Of a DNA stretch of 64,000 bases, positions 26,244 to 35,600 are shown piece after piece (the stretch's first letter is position 1; each line of letters starts with the position of its first letter). This DNA is from Actinomycetes bacterium (GTDB taxonomy: Bacteria > Actinomycetota > Acidimicrobiia > Spongiisociales > JAHEDJ01). The notes under the pieces were generated by a model. The model was not told where the DNA came from. It worked only from the letters and a program-made list of their open reading frames with translations, and ran no database searches. Position numbers and translations under genes: made by a program. The stretch spans positions 1-64,000 of the forward strand of contig JAHEDK010000001.1 in assembly GCA_024641245.1 (NCBI GenBank). Direction: 5' to 3'.

Positions 26244-27071
26244 TTACACAACGATGACCAGGAACAACGCGACGAGTCCGACCGCGGCGGCGATGGCCGT
26301 CCGGTTCATCGTCGTCTTATTCGGGACCTGTCCCCACAAATAGCCGATGGCAAGGCCGGCCAGGAATCCACCCAGGTGGCCCTGCCAGGAGATCTGTGGA
26401 ACAACAAACGAGAAAACCGCGTTGATGCCGAGCAGGATGATGAGCTGGCGGTACAGGGCGGCGCCCGCCCGTGTATGCCGCACCCGCCAGGACCCGACCA
26501 GCCACACTCCGAATAGTCCAAAGATGGCACCGGATGCTCCGACGAGAACCGTGAACTCGGCGCTCAGAAGGTAAGCGGCCGCTCCCCCAGCGGCGGCCGT
26601 CGACAAGTACAGGACCGCAAACGTCGACGACCCGATTTGACGTTCGAGTTCGGGTCCGAAGACGTACAACGCCCACATATTGAAGAGAAGGTGGGTCGAA
26701 CTCCCGTGCAGAAACGCGGCTGTGAGGACTCGCCACCACTCCCCGTCCGCGACCAGCCAGTTGGCCTGAGCGGCGTTCTGTTCGATCAGGTCCCTTGCCC
26801 ATTGTACGGTCGGCTCGGCCAGACCCGGTACGACCCTGGGCGCCACGAACAGCAGCACGGCCACTCCGATCAATCCGAACGACACCGGAGTCGGCCGATT
26901 CAGCAACTGTCTGGCGGAGACCTGCCGGGCAGCCGGGCGGGCGCACTCGAAGCACTTCTGACCTGCGGGAGTGTCTACGGCACACTCAATGCAGATCGGC
27001 TTACCGCAAGTAGCGCAGCCAAGGAGGGTCTCCCGGTCCGGATGGCGATAGCAGACGGTACCCGTTTCCAT
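26244..27071 (-). CDS. rhomboid family intramembrane serine protease with N-terminal zinc finger
   Basis: 275 residues from the ATG at 27071; an in-frame start 10 codons upstream is possible. The first 40 residues are a B-box-like zinc-binding module (CYRHPDRETLLGCATCGKPICIECA...CFECARP, in parts). The rhomboid domain follows, with an HGSSTHLLFNMWALYVFG segment, the catalytic serine in GASGAIFG and the catalytic histidine in GHLGGFLAG. Rhomboids cut membrane proteins inside the bilayer; the substrate is unknown. TAGCGT 8 bases before the ATG suggests a leaderless message and supports this start. Confidence 0.93.
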   Translation of the reverse strand: METGTVCYRHPDRETLLGCATCGKPICIECAVDTPAGQKCFECARPAARQVSARQLLNRPTPVSFGLIGVAVLLFVAPRVVPGLAEPTVQWARDLIEQNAAQANWLVADGEWWRVLTAAFLHGSSTHLLFNMWALYVFGPELERQIGSSTFAVLYLSTAAAGGAAAYLLSAEFTVLVGASGAIFGLFGVWLVGSWRVRHTRAGAALYRQLIILLGINAVFSFVVPQISWQGHLGGFLAGLAIGYLWGQVPNKTTMNRTAIAAAVGLVALFLVIVV

Positions 27072-27079
27072 GGTCGACC

Positions 27080-27085
27080 ACGCTA
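27080..27085 (-). promoter_or_regulatory. candidate -10 box of a leaderless promoter for the rhomboid gene
   Basis: On the minus strand TAGCGT ends 8 bases before the ATG at 27071, the same spacing seen at the plus-strand leaderless candidates. Confidence 0.4.
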
Positions 27086-27167
27086 CTCGAACGGCAGACA
27101 TGCGCGTTCTCGCTCACATGCAGTGCCACTACAGTTGGTTCGTCGAAAACTCCAAGGGAGAAACCAC

Positions 27168-28061
27168 ATGCGTGACGAGTTGTTCATCCTCGCCTTCGAT
27201 CACCGGGGGAGTTTCAAGTCGAAGATGTTCGGGATCAGCGGTCGCGAAGCCAGCGCCGAAGAGCAAGCGGCCCTCTCGGATGCCAAGCGCCTCGTATACG
27301 AAGGTGCCCTCAAAGCAGTCGACGACGGGCTCTCCCCGGATATCGTTGGTGTGCTCGTCGATGAGGAGATGGGAGCCGATGTGGCCCGCGATGCCAAGCA
27401 GCGCGGCATCAAGCTGGCGATGCCGGTCGAGTCATCCGGCCAACCTCTCTTCGATTTCGAGTACGGGGACGAGTTCGGAGACCACATCGAGCGGTTCGAT
27501 CCCGAGTTCTCGAAGGTGCTCGTCCGCTGGAACCCCGACGATGCTCCCGAGGACAATCGGGTCCAGGGCGAGCGTCTCAAGCGACTCGGCGACTGGTTGC
27601 ACGACAAAGGACGTACCTACCTCTTCGAGTTGCTGGTGCCCCCAACCGCCCAACAACTGGCCCTGGTCGGGTCGGCTGCCGACTACGACTCGGAGGCCCG
27701 CCCTTACCTCACACTCCAAGCGATCCGACAGATCCTCGAGGCGGGCGTTGAGCCGGATATCTGGAAGATCGAAGGTCTTGATCGCCGTCGCAACTGTGAG
27801 CTGCTGTCCGATCTCATCAAATCCGGTGGCCGTGATGACGTCATCGCCGTTGTTCTCGGCCGTGGTGCAGACGATGCCAAGGTCGACCACTGGTTGCGGA
27901 TGGGATCCGGCGTGCCCGGCTACGCAGGGTTTGCCATCGGCCGGTCGATCTGGTGGGCAGGCGTCGAAGGCTACAAGGACGGAACGATGAGCCGCGCAGA
28001 GGCGGTCGAGTCGATCTCCTCCAACTACCGTCGTTTCATCGACGTCTATCAAGGTAGATGA
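27168..28061 (+). CDS. DUF2090 (IolC C-terminal-like) aldolase-like protein
   Basis: 297 residues from the ATG at 27168, with AAGGGAG at good spacing; the much longer open frame crosses the rhomboid gene. It begins LFILAFDHRGSF and continues as an alternating strand/helix (TIM-barrel-like) protein. This matches the DUF2090 domain that forms the C-terminal half of IolC. PDIWKIEGLD near residue 200 resembles the Schiff-base lysine strand of class I aldolases such as LacD, so Lys200 is a candidate catalytic residue (inference). The next genes are two phosphofructokinases, which suggests cleavage of a sugar bisphosphate. Confidence 0.75.
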   Translation: MRDELFILAFDHRGSFKSKMFGISGREASAEEQAALSDAKRLVYEGALKAVDDGLSPDIVGVLVDEEMGADVARDAKQRGIKLAMPVESSGQPLFDFEYGDEFGDHIERFDPEFSKVLVRWNPDDAPEDNRVQGERLKRLGDWLHDKGRTYLFELLVPPTAQQLALVGSAADYDSEARPYLTLQAIRQILEAGVEPDIWKIEGLDRRRNCELLSDLIKSGGRDDVIAVVLGRGADDAKVDHWLRMGSGVPGYAGFAIGRSIWWAGVEGYKDGTMSRAEAVESISSNYRRFIDVYQGR

Positions 28062-28126
28062 ACGGGTCGCTCAACGCGACAAGACGACTTACACCCACAC
28101 GACAGAAGGCATAATCGGAGTTCACC

Positions 28127-29275
28127 ATGCGTATCGGCATTCTGACCGGAGGGGGCGACGTCCCGGGCCTCAACCCATGCATAAAGGCGGTTGTCAACCG
28201 CGTGGCCGAGCAGGGCCATGAAGTAGTCGGCATCCGGCGCGGCTGGGGCGGGGTGCTGGAACACAATCCGGCGGATCCCGACTCGGCTTCCCGGCACTTC
28301 CTGACATTGAGCCCGGATGTCGTGAGAACCATCGACCGCACCGGCGGCACCATGTTGCACACGTCACGCACGAACCCCCAGCGGGTCCGCACCAAGGACG
28401 TTCCCGACTTCCTCCAGGATCAGATCAGCGGTGAAGGACCTCACGACTTCACCAACCACGCCTTGCGCGTGCTGGAGGACCAGAAACTCGACGTCCTCAT
28501 ACCGATCGGCGGCGACGACACCCTCTCGTTCGGCCAGCGCCTCCACGAAGAGGGATTTCCCGTCATTGCCATCCCCAAGACGATGGACAACGACGTGCAC
28601 GGAACCGAATACTGCATCGGATTCTCCACAGCCGTCACTCGCGGCGTGCAATTCATCACGAACCTGCGCACCGCCACCGGGTCCCACGAGCGAATCGCCG
28701 TCGTTGAGTTGTTCGGACGCAACAGCGGCGAGACCTCGCTCGTCACTGCCTACCTCTCAGGCGTGGATCGTGCGGTCATCTCCGAGGTTCCGTTCGACAT
28801 CGATCGTTTGTGCACGTTCCTGGTTGAAGATCGGGCAAAGAACCCGAGCAACTACGCGATCTTGACGATCTCCGAGGGAGCCCAGTTGATCGGTGGCGAC
28901 ATCGTTGAACGAGGCGAGGCCGATGCGTTCGGACACCGCAAGCTCGGAGGTATCGGAGACATCACCGCGCAGTTGATCAAGGAACGGACCGGTATCTCGA
29001 TCATCGAGCAACGACTCGCCTACTTGATGCGCTCGGGAAGTCCCGATTCGCTCGACCTGATGGTGGCGATCAACTTCGCGGTCATGGCGGCGGACCTCGC
29101 CATGGAGGGAGCAACCGGTCGAATGGTTGCGCTGCGCGGCGGAACCTATACGAGCGTGCCGATTTCGGTCACCACCGAAGGACTGAAACGGGTCGACATC
29201 GACGAACTCTACGACCGGGACGAGTACCGGCCCAAAGTCCGTCATGTCAGCGGCAAGCCGATGTTCCTGTACTGA
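28127..29275 (+). CDS. 6-phosphofructokinase, PPi-dependent type by active-site residues
   Basis: 382 residues; ATG with GGAG six bases upstream. It has the PfkA fold: N-terminal [14 protein letters not shown], then GGDDTLSFG and PKTMDND. At the two positions that set the phosphoryl donor (E. coli PfkA residues 104 and 124) it has Asp (GGDD) and Lys (PKT), the pyrophosphate-dependent combination. The sugar-phosphate loop reads ELFGRNSGE instead of the usual MGR-x-x-G. It phosphorylates fructose 6-phosphate reversibly if the prediction holds. The stop overlaps the next pfk start (TGATG), so the two are co-translated. Confidence 0.85.
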   Translation: MRIGILTGGGDVPGLNPCIKAVVNRVAEQGHEVVGIRRGWGGVLEHNPADPDSASRHFLTLSPDVVRTIDRTGGTMLHTSRTNPQRVRTKDVPDFLQDQISGEGPHDFTNHALRVLEDQKLDVLIPIGGDDTLSFGQRLHEEGFPVIAIPKTMDNDVHGTEYCIGFSTAVTRGVQFITNLRTATGSHERIAVVELFGRNSGETSLVTAYLSGVDRAVISEVPFDIDRLCTFLVEDRAKNPSNYAILTISEGAQLIGGDIVERGEADAFGHRKLGGIGDITAQLIKERTGISIIEQRLAYLMRSGSPDSLDLMVAINFAVMAADLAMEGATGRMVALRGGTYTSVPISVTTEGLKRVDIDELYDRDEYRPKVRHVSGKPMFLY

Positions 29276-30303
29276 TGAGCGGGGTCATCGGTGTTCTCAC
29301 GGCCGGCGGGGATTGCCCCGGGCTCAACGCGGTAATCCGAGCAGTAGTCAGCCGCGCAACCGAACACCACGACGCAGAGGTAGTCGGTGTGCTCAATGGC
29401 TGGGAAGGGTTGATGGACGGCCGTACCCGCCCGCTCGACCGTGATGACGTACGCGGGATCCTCCAGCGTGGTGGAACCATCCTCGGCACCTCCCGCAAAG
29501 ATCCCTACGTGCACGGCGACGGATTTGACAGCGTACGCGGAACGATCGAACGAAACGGCATCGACTCCTTGATCGTCATCGGCGGTGACGGCACCCTCCG
29601 CACGGCATTGAGGTTGTCAGAAGACGGCCTTCAGGTCGTCGGCGTCCCCAAGACGATCGACAACGACATCGCCGCCACCGATTACACCTTCGGCTTCGAC
29701 ACGGCCCTCAGCATCGCCACCGACGCCGTGGATCGGATCGCCACGACCGCAGAATCACACAACCGGATCATGCTCGTCGAAGTGATGGGAAGAACGAAGG
29801 GTTGGATCGCCACCTACGCCGCCATCGCTGGTGGAGCCGACGCTCTGCTCATCCCCGAAGTCCCGTACGACCTCGACGGCATCGCCGGCATGATCAAGAA
29901 GCGACACCGCAGGGGGCGCACGTACTCGGTGGTCGTCGTGGCCGAGGGCGTCCCACCTCCTGCCGGCCTTGAAGTGAATCGGTCGATCGATGCGTTCGGG
30001 TTCGAACGGCTCGGTGGTGTTGCCTACCAGATCGCTCCGGAATTAGAGCAACGGACTGGTTTCGAGACGAGAGTGACGGTGCTCGGCCATCTCCAGAGGG
30101 GCGGAACCCCCACGGCGTTCGACAGGGTGTTGGGAACCCGGTTCGGGGCGGCCGCCGTCGACCTGGCCATCGCCGGAGAGACCCGGGTCATGGTTGCCGT
30201 GCGAGGTGACAAGATGACGGCGATACCGCTCGGAGAAGCATGCGAGAGCATCCGGGGAGTGGATCCGGATCTCTACGATCTCGCCGCCACGTTCTTCAAC
30301 TAG
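29275..30303 (+). CDS. pfkA: ATP-dependent 6-phosphofructokinase
   Basis: 342 residues, ATG overlapping the previous stop. N-terminal GVLTAGGDCPGLNAVIRAVV, then GGDGTLRTA and VPKTIDNDI, the catalytic aspartate in TIDND, and VEVMGRTKGWIA for sugar-phosphate binding. It has Gly at the position corresponding to E. coli 104 and Lys at 124, the pattern of the ATP-using group known from actinobacteria. With the preceding gene this gives two phosphofructokinases of opposite donor preference in one operon. Confidence 0.93.
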   Translation: MSGVIGVLTAGGDCPGLNAVIRAVVSRATEHHDAEVVGVLNGWEGLMDGRTRPLDRDDVRGILQRGGTILGTSRKDPYVHGDGFDSVRGTIERNGIDSLIVIGGDGTLRTALRLSEDGLQVVGVPKTIDNDIAATDYTFGFDTALSIATDAVDRIATTAESHNRIMLVEVMGRTKGWIATYAAIAGGADALLIPEVPYDLDGIAGMIKKRHRRGRTYSVVVVAEGVPPPAGLEVNRSIDAFGFERLGGVAYQIAPELEQRTGFETRVTVLGHLQRGGTPTAFDRVLGTRFGAAAVDLAIAGETRVMVAVRGDKMTAIPLGEACESIRGVDPDLYDLAATFFN

Positions 30304-30358
30304 GAAGCTCGGAGGAAGGCGACACCACCCCCGCCAGCCACACCCTGGGTCTCCCGCG

Positions 30359-31360
30359 TCAGCCGCGAAGTGACCCGTAGTCCGGTTCGCCGAGTATATC
30401 GAGCGACCGGGACAGGTCATCCGGCAGCGGGGCGTCGACTTCCAGGCGGACGCCGGTCAGCGGATGATCCAGCTCCAGGTGGTGTGCATGCAGCCACAGG
30501 CGCCCGGCTCCCGACCGCGGTCCCCCCTTGCCGTATACGCGGTCATCGAACACGGGATGGCCGATCAACCTGAGGTGAACGCGGATCTGGTGTGTTCGTC
30601 CCGTTTCGAGCGCGAGATCCAGCAGAGAAGCCCGCTCTCCCCAGGCAGCCTGCACGGAGTAGTGGGTGCGGGCCGGCCGACCTACCGCGACCACGGCCAT
30701 ACGGGTAGCCCGATCCGGGTCGCGGGCGATGGGCGCATCGATCGTTCCCGTGTTCATGTGGAGGCGGCCGTGCACGAGAGCGAGGTAATCCCGGGAGACA
30801 GTTCGAGCGCTGATGGCCGCCTGAAGCGCAGCGTGCGCCTCGTCGGTCTTGGCGACCAGCAGCAAACCAGACGTCTCGCGGTCGAGACGGTGCACGATGC
30901 CCCACCGGCCCTCCTCGCCGACCCCCGCGATTTCGGGCCAGCGGGCCAGGAGTCCGCCGGCCAGCGTCCCCAAATCCCGGCCGGCGCCTGGATGCACGAC
31001 GACCCCGGAGGGTTTGTCAACGACTGCGATCCACTCGTCCTCGTATCGCACCGTGAATGGAACCGTGTCGTCCGGTGGCAGAGCGGCACCCGCAACGGGT
31101 GCCGGAAAGCCCACCACGACCCCCGCCGCCAGCCGCTCACTGGCAGTGACTGGTCTGCCGTCTGCCTCGACCTCACCCCCGCCGACCAGGCGAGCGGCGG
31201 CCGACCGGCTGATGCCGGCGAGGACGGCAACGATCTTATCGAGCCGCTCTCCGGCCAGTTCCGGCGGTACGACGTGCGTCAGCGGCGGCGGAAGCTCGCC
31301 AGGATCAGCAGCACCGCCCCCACCGAGATCGCGCTGTCTGCGATATTGAAATTCGGCCAT
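30359..31360 (-). CDS. rluD: RluD/RluC-family ribosomal RNA pseudouridine synthase
   Basis: Up to 333 residues. An S4 RNA-binding domain lies near the start (RLDKIVAVLAGISRSAAARLV). The catalytic domain has VVDKPSGVVVHPG, the catalytic aspartate in GIVHRLDRETSGLLLVAK and the C-terminal TGRTHQIRVHLRLIGHPVFDD, in parts. It isomerises uridines in 23S rRNA. The only ATG in frame (31360) makes an 82-base overlap with lspA and adds a low-complexity Gly/Pro stretch. A CTG at 31282 overlapping the lspA stop (CTGA) starts right before the conserved part and may be the real start. There is no GTG or TTG in between. Confidence 0.92.
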   Translation of the reverse strand: MAEFQYRRQRDLGGGGAADPGELPPPLTHVVPPELAGERLDKIVAVLAGISRSAAARLVGGGEVEADGRPVTASERLAAGVVVGFPAPVAGAALPPDDTVPFTVRYEDEWIAVVDKPSGVVVHPGAGRDLGTLAGGLLARWPEIAGVGEEGRWGIVHRLDRETSGLLLVAKTDEAHAALQAAISARTVSRDYLALVHGRLHMNTGTIDAPIARDPDRATRMAVVAVGRPARTHYSVQAAWGERASLLDLALETGRTHQIRVHLRLIGHPVFDDRVYGKGGPRSGAGRLWLHAHHLELDHPLTGVRLEVDAPLPDDLSRSLDILGEPDYGSLRG

Positions 31361-31788
31361 AGCGGTGTTCCAATCCAGTCGACGACGGCACCGTCAAACC
31401 AGCCTGGTCCCCGAGCGATGCGGTCAATCAGGTTACCCAGCGCACCCCCCATGATCGCACCGAGGGTGATTGCCTCGTACCTGCGCTCGATCGAGCGCAG
31501 AGCGTAGATGATCAATCCGGTGGCCACGAGAGCGGCCCCGGCGATGAGGCTCCCGCCCCCTTTGAACAGCCCGTAGGCGGCGCCGGTGTTGAACGACAGC
31601 TGGAACTCGAGCACGCCATCGAGGGCCACGATCCGGCCATCTGCCAGCGCATTGAGCGCCCAGAGCTTTGTCAGGCGGTCGGCCAGAATGACGACGGCCG
31701 CGGTACCACCGCCTAGCGCAAGTGCACGTTGCGCCTGGGGATTCGATTCAGCGTCTGTCTCTGGCACAGTCAACGCAGAGCGTGACAT
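31279..31788 (-). CDS. lspA: lipoprotein signal peptidase (signal peptidase II)
   Basis: 169 residues from the ATG at 31788; the longer open frame lies inside the upstream zinc-finger gene. Four membrane helices. Family motifs appear in order: DRLTKLWA, FNTGAAYGLF, the first catalytic aspartate in GNLIDRIARG and the second in NFNIADSAIS. It cleaves signal peptides of lipid-modified prolipoproteins. The start overlaps the TraR/DksA gene by 41 bases; GTG at 31767 would shorten this. It is followed by rluD, the usual lspA-rluD order. Confidence 0.94.
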   Translation of the reverse strand: MSRSALTVPETDAESNPQAQRALALGGGTAAVVILADRLTKLWALNALADGRIVALDGVLEFQLSFNTGAAYGLFKGGGSLIAGAALVATGLIIYALRSIERRYEAITLGAIMGGALGNLIDRIARGPGWFDGAVVDWIGTPLWPNFNIADSAISVGAVLLILASFRRR

Positions 31789-32122
31789 AGGGAAGGGCCT
31801 CCAACCGGGCAACCGGTACGGACGTGCCACATGACTCGCAGATGCCGTACTCGCCTCGCTCGAGCCGACCGAGCGCATGTTCGACCTTGATCAGTAGATC
31901 GGCGGCATTCTGATCGATCGAGAGTTCCTTCTCGTACTCAAAGGCCATGGATCCGCCCTCAGCCGTCATCGGATCCGGGCTGCGTTCGGATGCCGTCTCG
32001 GCGAGGCGAGCTTCCTCGCGCTCCTGCTCATGCTCATCGAGCAGACGCGCCAAACTCTCGCGCTCTTCTTCGAGCTTCTCGCGAAGCCGATTGAGCGTCC
32101 CTGGTGAGAGTTTACGAGCCAT
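31748..32122 (-). CDS. TraR/DksA-type C4 zinc finger protein
   Basis: 124 residues; ATG with GAGGAGGAAG just upstream. A long N-terminal coiled coil (LNRLREKLEEERESLARLL) is followed by a C-terminal zinc finger with cysteine spacing C-x2-C-x17-C-x2-C (CESCGTSVPVARLEALPYV...CVDCA). DksA-type proteins bind RNA polymerase through the secondary channel and work with ppGpp. Actinobacterial relatives are less well known, and the acidic residues of the coiled-coil tip cannot be assigned safely. It lies directly ahead of lspA. Confidence 0.85.
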   Translation of the reverse strand: MARKLSPGTLNRLREKLEEERESLARLLDEHEQEREEARLAETASERSPDPMTAEGGSMAFEYEKELSIDQNAADLLIKVEHALGRLERGEYGICESCGTSVPVARLEALPYVTLCVDCARDRR

Positions 32123-32160
32123 CTTCCTCCTCTTGGCGGGAGAACCTAGCAGGATATGAG

Positions 32161-32181
32161 GCGCAAGCCGATCGGCTGCGC
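32161..32181. terminator. palindromic hairpin after the DUF167 gene
   Basis: AGCCGATCGGCT at 32166-32177 is a perfect 12-base palindrome, flanked by GCGC on both sides with one bulged A (32165). On the minus strand it follows the DUF167 gene and precedes the TraR/DksA gene. There is no U-tract, so termination is only a suggestion. Confidence 0.4.
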
Positions 32182-32198
32182 ACGATCTGATGTCTGAG

Positions 32199-32534
32199 CT
32201 ATGGCGACTTCGGGTGCCGTGCCAGATGCTCGAACAGGGCGTCGGCGATCACTGCCGGCGTGCGGCCGGCCACACGTACTCGTTTCCGCCTCGAGCCGGC
32301 CCCTCGCGTGAGGTTTGTCCTGGCTCCGACGAGATCCTCTATCAACTTCAGAACGGCCCGGTTGGCCTTGCCCCCCTCTGCGGGCGCCGACACCCGCACC
32401 CGCAGGGCGCCGTCGTGCAGGCCGGTGATACCGGCCGTACGGGCCCCCGGCACGATCCACACGTCGATGAGGGTGTCGTCGCCGGACGCCTGGAGAGCTC
32501 CCGCGATTTCTGGCCGGCTGATCATTGGCTCCAT
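32199..32534 (-). CDS. DUF167 (YggU family) protein
   Basis: About 111 residues from the ATG at 32534; ATG at 32525 is also possible. It shows the DUF167 pattern: VWIVPGARTAGITGLHDGALRVRVSAPAEGGKANRAVLKLIEDLVG in parts, with the conserved VSAPAxxGKAN core. The family is widespread, small and of unknown biochemical role. Its gene starts about 147 bases from ileS on the opposite strand. Confidence 0.88.
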   Translation of the reverse strand: MEPMISRPEIAGALQASGDDTLIDVWIVPGARTAGITGLHDGALRVRVSAPAEGGKANRAVLKLIEDLVGARTNLTRGAGSRRKRVRVAGRTPAVIADALFEHLARHPKSP

Positions 32535-32552
32535 GGTCCAAGCCAGCACTGA

Positions 32553-32566
32553 GAATTGCGAATTGC
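32553..32566. repeat. heptamer direct repeat, GAATTGC type
   Basis: GAATTGC is repeated twice without spacing in the gap between the DUF167 gene and ileS. Two copies alone are weak evidence, but the 7-base period matches the other intergenic repeats. A separate small hairpin (GACGAC at 32586-32591 with GTCGTC at 32598-32603) follows in the ileS leader. Confidence 0.5.
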
Positions 32567-32680
32567 GCGTGGGGCCCTTCCTGGGGACGACGAGCTGGTC
32601 GTCACGCAGCGATGGGGCGGCGGGGCGGGTGTTCGATCACACTACGATGGCTGGTCCGAAACACGAGGAGCAGGGGCCTG

Positions 32681-35600
32681 ATGGAAGGGTTTCGCCGAGT
32701 CGCATCGAACGTCGATCTACCCGCGCTCGACGGGCGAATTCTGGAACTCTGGGACGAGATCGGCGCATTCGAGAAGTCGATCGAGCAGCGACCCTCGGAC
32801 CAGAGCTTCACTTTCTACGACGGCCCCCCGTTCGCAACCGGCAGCCCGCACTACGGGCACATTCTCGTTGGTGTAATCAAGGACATCGTTCCCCGCTACT
32901 GGACGATGAAGGGGCACCGCATCGAGCGCCGGTTTGGCTGGGATACACACGGGCTGCCCGTCGAGATGGAAGTCGAGAAACAACTCGGAATCTCGGGACC
33001 GAAGGAGATCCTCGAGTACGGGGTCGATCGCTACAACGAAGCATGCCGGTTGCTGGTCAATCAGACCACCGAAGAGTGGGAGGACATCACCAAACGGATC
33101 GGCCGGTGGATCGATTTCGAAAACGACTACAAGACGATGGACCCCGAGTTCATGGAGTCCGTCTGGTGGGTGTTCAAGCAGCTCTGGGACAAGGGTCTCA
33201 TCTACCGGGATTTCAAAGTCTTGCCGTACTCGTGGGGAGCCACGACCCCCCTTTCGAACTTCGAAGCCAACATGGATTACCGGGACGTCGATGATCCAGC
33301 GATCACCGTTCGCCTCAAGACCGTCGAAGGGGTTGGAGGTGTCCGGCCCGGAGATTGGCTGTTGATCTGGACCACTACACCGTGGACCCTTCCCGGCAAC
33401 CTCGCAGTAGCAGTCGGCCCCGATATCGACTACGTCTGTGTGCGGGACGGCTACGACCAGTACTGGATAGCCGAGGCACTCGTTGAAACGCTCTGGCCCG
33501 ACGGTGGAGAGGTCATTGCCAGAGCCAAGGGCCGCGACATGCTCGGCACCACCTACGAGCCTCCGTTCGACTACTTCGGAGAGGAACGCGACCACGGAGC
33601 CTTCCGCGTGATCTCATCAGAAGAGACGAGCACAGAAGAAGGCACCGGTCTCGTACACATGGCGCCTGCCTACGGTGAGGTCGACTTCTATGCACTCCAG
33701 GCCGCCGGTCTGGATGTCCTCGTTGATCCCGTCGATGCCGAAGCCAGGTTCACCAGCGACGTTCCGGATGTGGCCGGCATGTACGTGAAGGACGCGGACG
33801 CCAAGCTGATCGACCTGCTCAAGATCAAGGGCCTTCTGGTCAAGCGCGACCAGATCAGACACCCGTATCCATTCTGCTGGCGCACGGAGACCCCCCTCAT
33901 CTACAAGGCGATCCCCACCTGGTTCGTGGGCGTCGAACAATTCAAGGATCGCATGGTCGAACTGAATCGGAATATCCACTGGGTGCCGGCCCACGTCGGC
34001 GAGAAACGGTTCGGTAACTGGCTGGAAGGAGCGAGAGACTGGGCTATCAGCCGGAATCGCTACTGGGGATCCTGCATACCGGTCTGGGAGTGCCCGAACG
34101 GTCACACGACCTGCATCGGATCGATCGATGAGTTGGAGTCATTCTCCGGGGTCCGGGTCGCAGACCTGCACAAACACATCGTGGATCCGGTCACATTCCC
34201 TTGCCCCGAGTGTGAGACAACCGCCACCCGAGTCCCCGAGGTTCTCGACTGCTGGTTCGAGTCCGGGTCGATGCCGTACGCGCAACCGCACTATCCGTTC
34301 GAGAACAGCGAGTGGTTCGCCTCCAATTTCCCCGCCAACTTCATCAACGAGAGCCTCGATCAGACTCGCGGGTGGTTCTACACACTGGTCGTACTTGCCG
34401 CCGCCCTGTTTGATAGGGAGCCGTTTCAGAACTGCATCGTGTCCGGCATGATCCTGGCCGAGGATGGCCGCAAGATGTCCAAGAGCCTCAAGAACTACCC
34501 GGATCCGAGTCACATCCTCGACACCTTCGGTGCAGACGCACTGCGCGCCTACCTGATCGACTCTCCCCTGATGCGCGCCGAGTCGCTCCGGTTCTCTGAA
34601 GCAGGGGTGCGCGAAGTTGTACGGACTGTGTTGCTGCCGCTTTGGAACGCCTTCTCATTCTTCACGACCTATGCAGAAGCCGACGGCATCACAATGGCCG
34701 ACCTCAGGTCAGCCCCGTCGGTGACCGACCGACCCGAGCTGGACCGGTGGCTGTTGAGCGCCCTCCAGAGCCTGATCGTCCGGGTGAACGACGAGATGGA
34801 GGGCTACTACCTCTACAACGTTGTCGGACCGACCCTGTCGTTCATCGACGATCTCACGAATTGGTATATTCGCCGTTCACGCCGGCGCTTCTGGCGGACG
34901 CGACACGCCGATGACTCCGACAAGTTGTCTGCCTTCGCAACTCTGTATGAAGCGCTCGTCATGTTCTCAAAGGTGCTGGCACCGGTACTGCCATTTGTGA
35001 CCGAGCACCTTCATCAGGAGCTCGTGGTTGCGCACGACCCCAACGCTCCCGAATCGGTGCACCTGGCCGACTACCCGACCGCCGACCGCTCCCTGATCGA
35101 CGAGGAACTCGAAGGGTCGATGGCAGCCATCCGGACGGTGGTACGGCTCGGACACAACATTCGCAAACAGCACGCCATGCGAGTTCGTCAACCACTCGCC
35201 TCCGCCACCATCATCACCAGGGATGCAGACGTCCAGACGGCCGTGGCCTCACATGTGGACCTCATCGTCGAGGAGCTGAATGTGAAGCTCGTCGCCACCA
35301 GCGCCGACGAAGGAGACCTCATCGACCTTTCCGCGCGGGCCAACTTCAAGACGCTTGGCCCCCGCCTCGGCCGCCAGGTCAAAAAGATCGACACGGCCTT
35401 GGGAGAAGTTGCTCAAGAAGACCTGCACCGGATCCAGCAGGGGGCGACGATCAGCGTCGAAGGCCACGAACTCAGTCTCGACGACATCATCCTCCAGCGG
35501 ACACCGAAGCCCGGCGTCGTGGTGGCCACGGAAGGAGCGATCTCGGTCGCAGTAGATGTCGAGCTCACAGAAGAACTGATCGTCGAGGGATTCGCCAGGG

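Noticed and set aside
32550-32680. T-box riboswitch ahead of ileS
   Set aside because: The conserved TGGNACCGCG-type sequence is absent; only a 6-bp hairpin and two heptamers are present.
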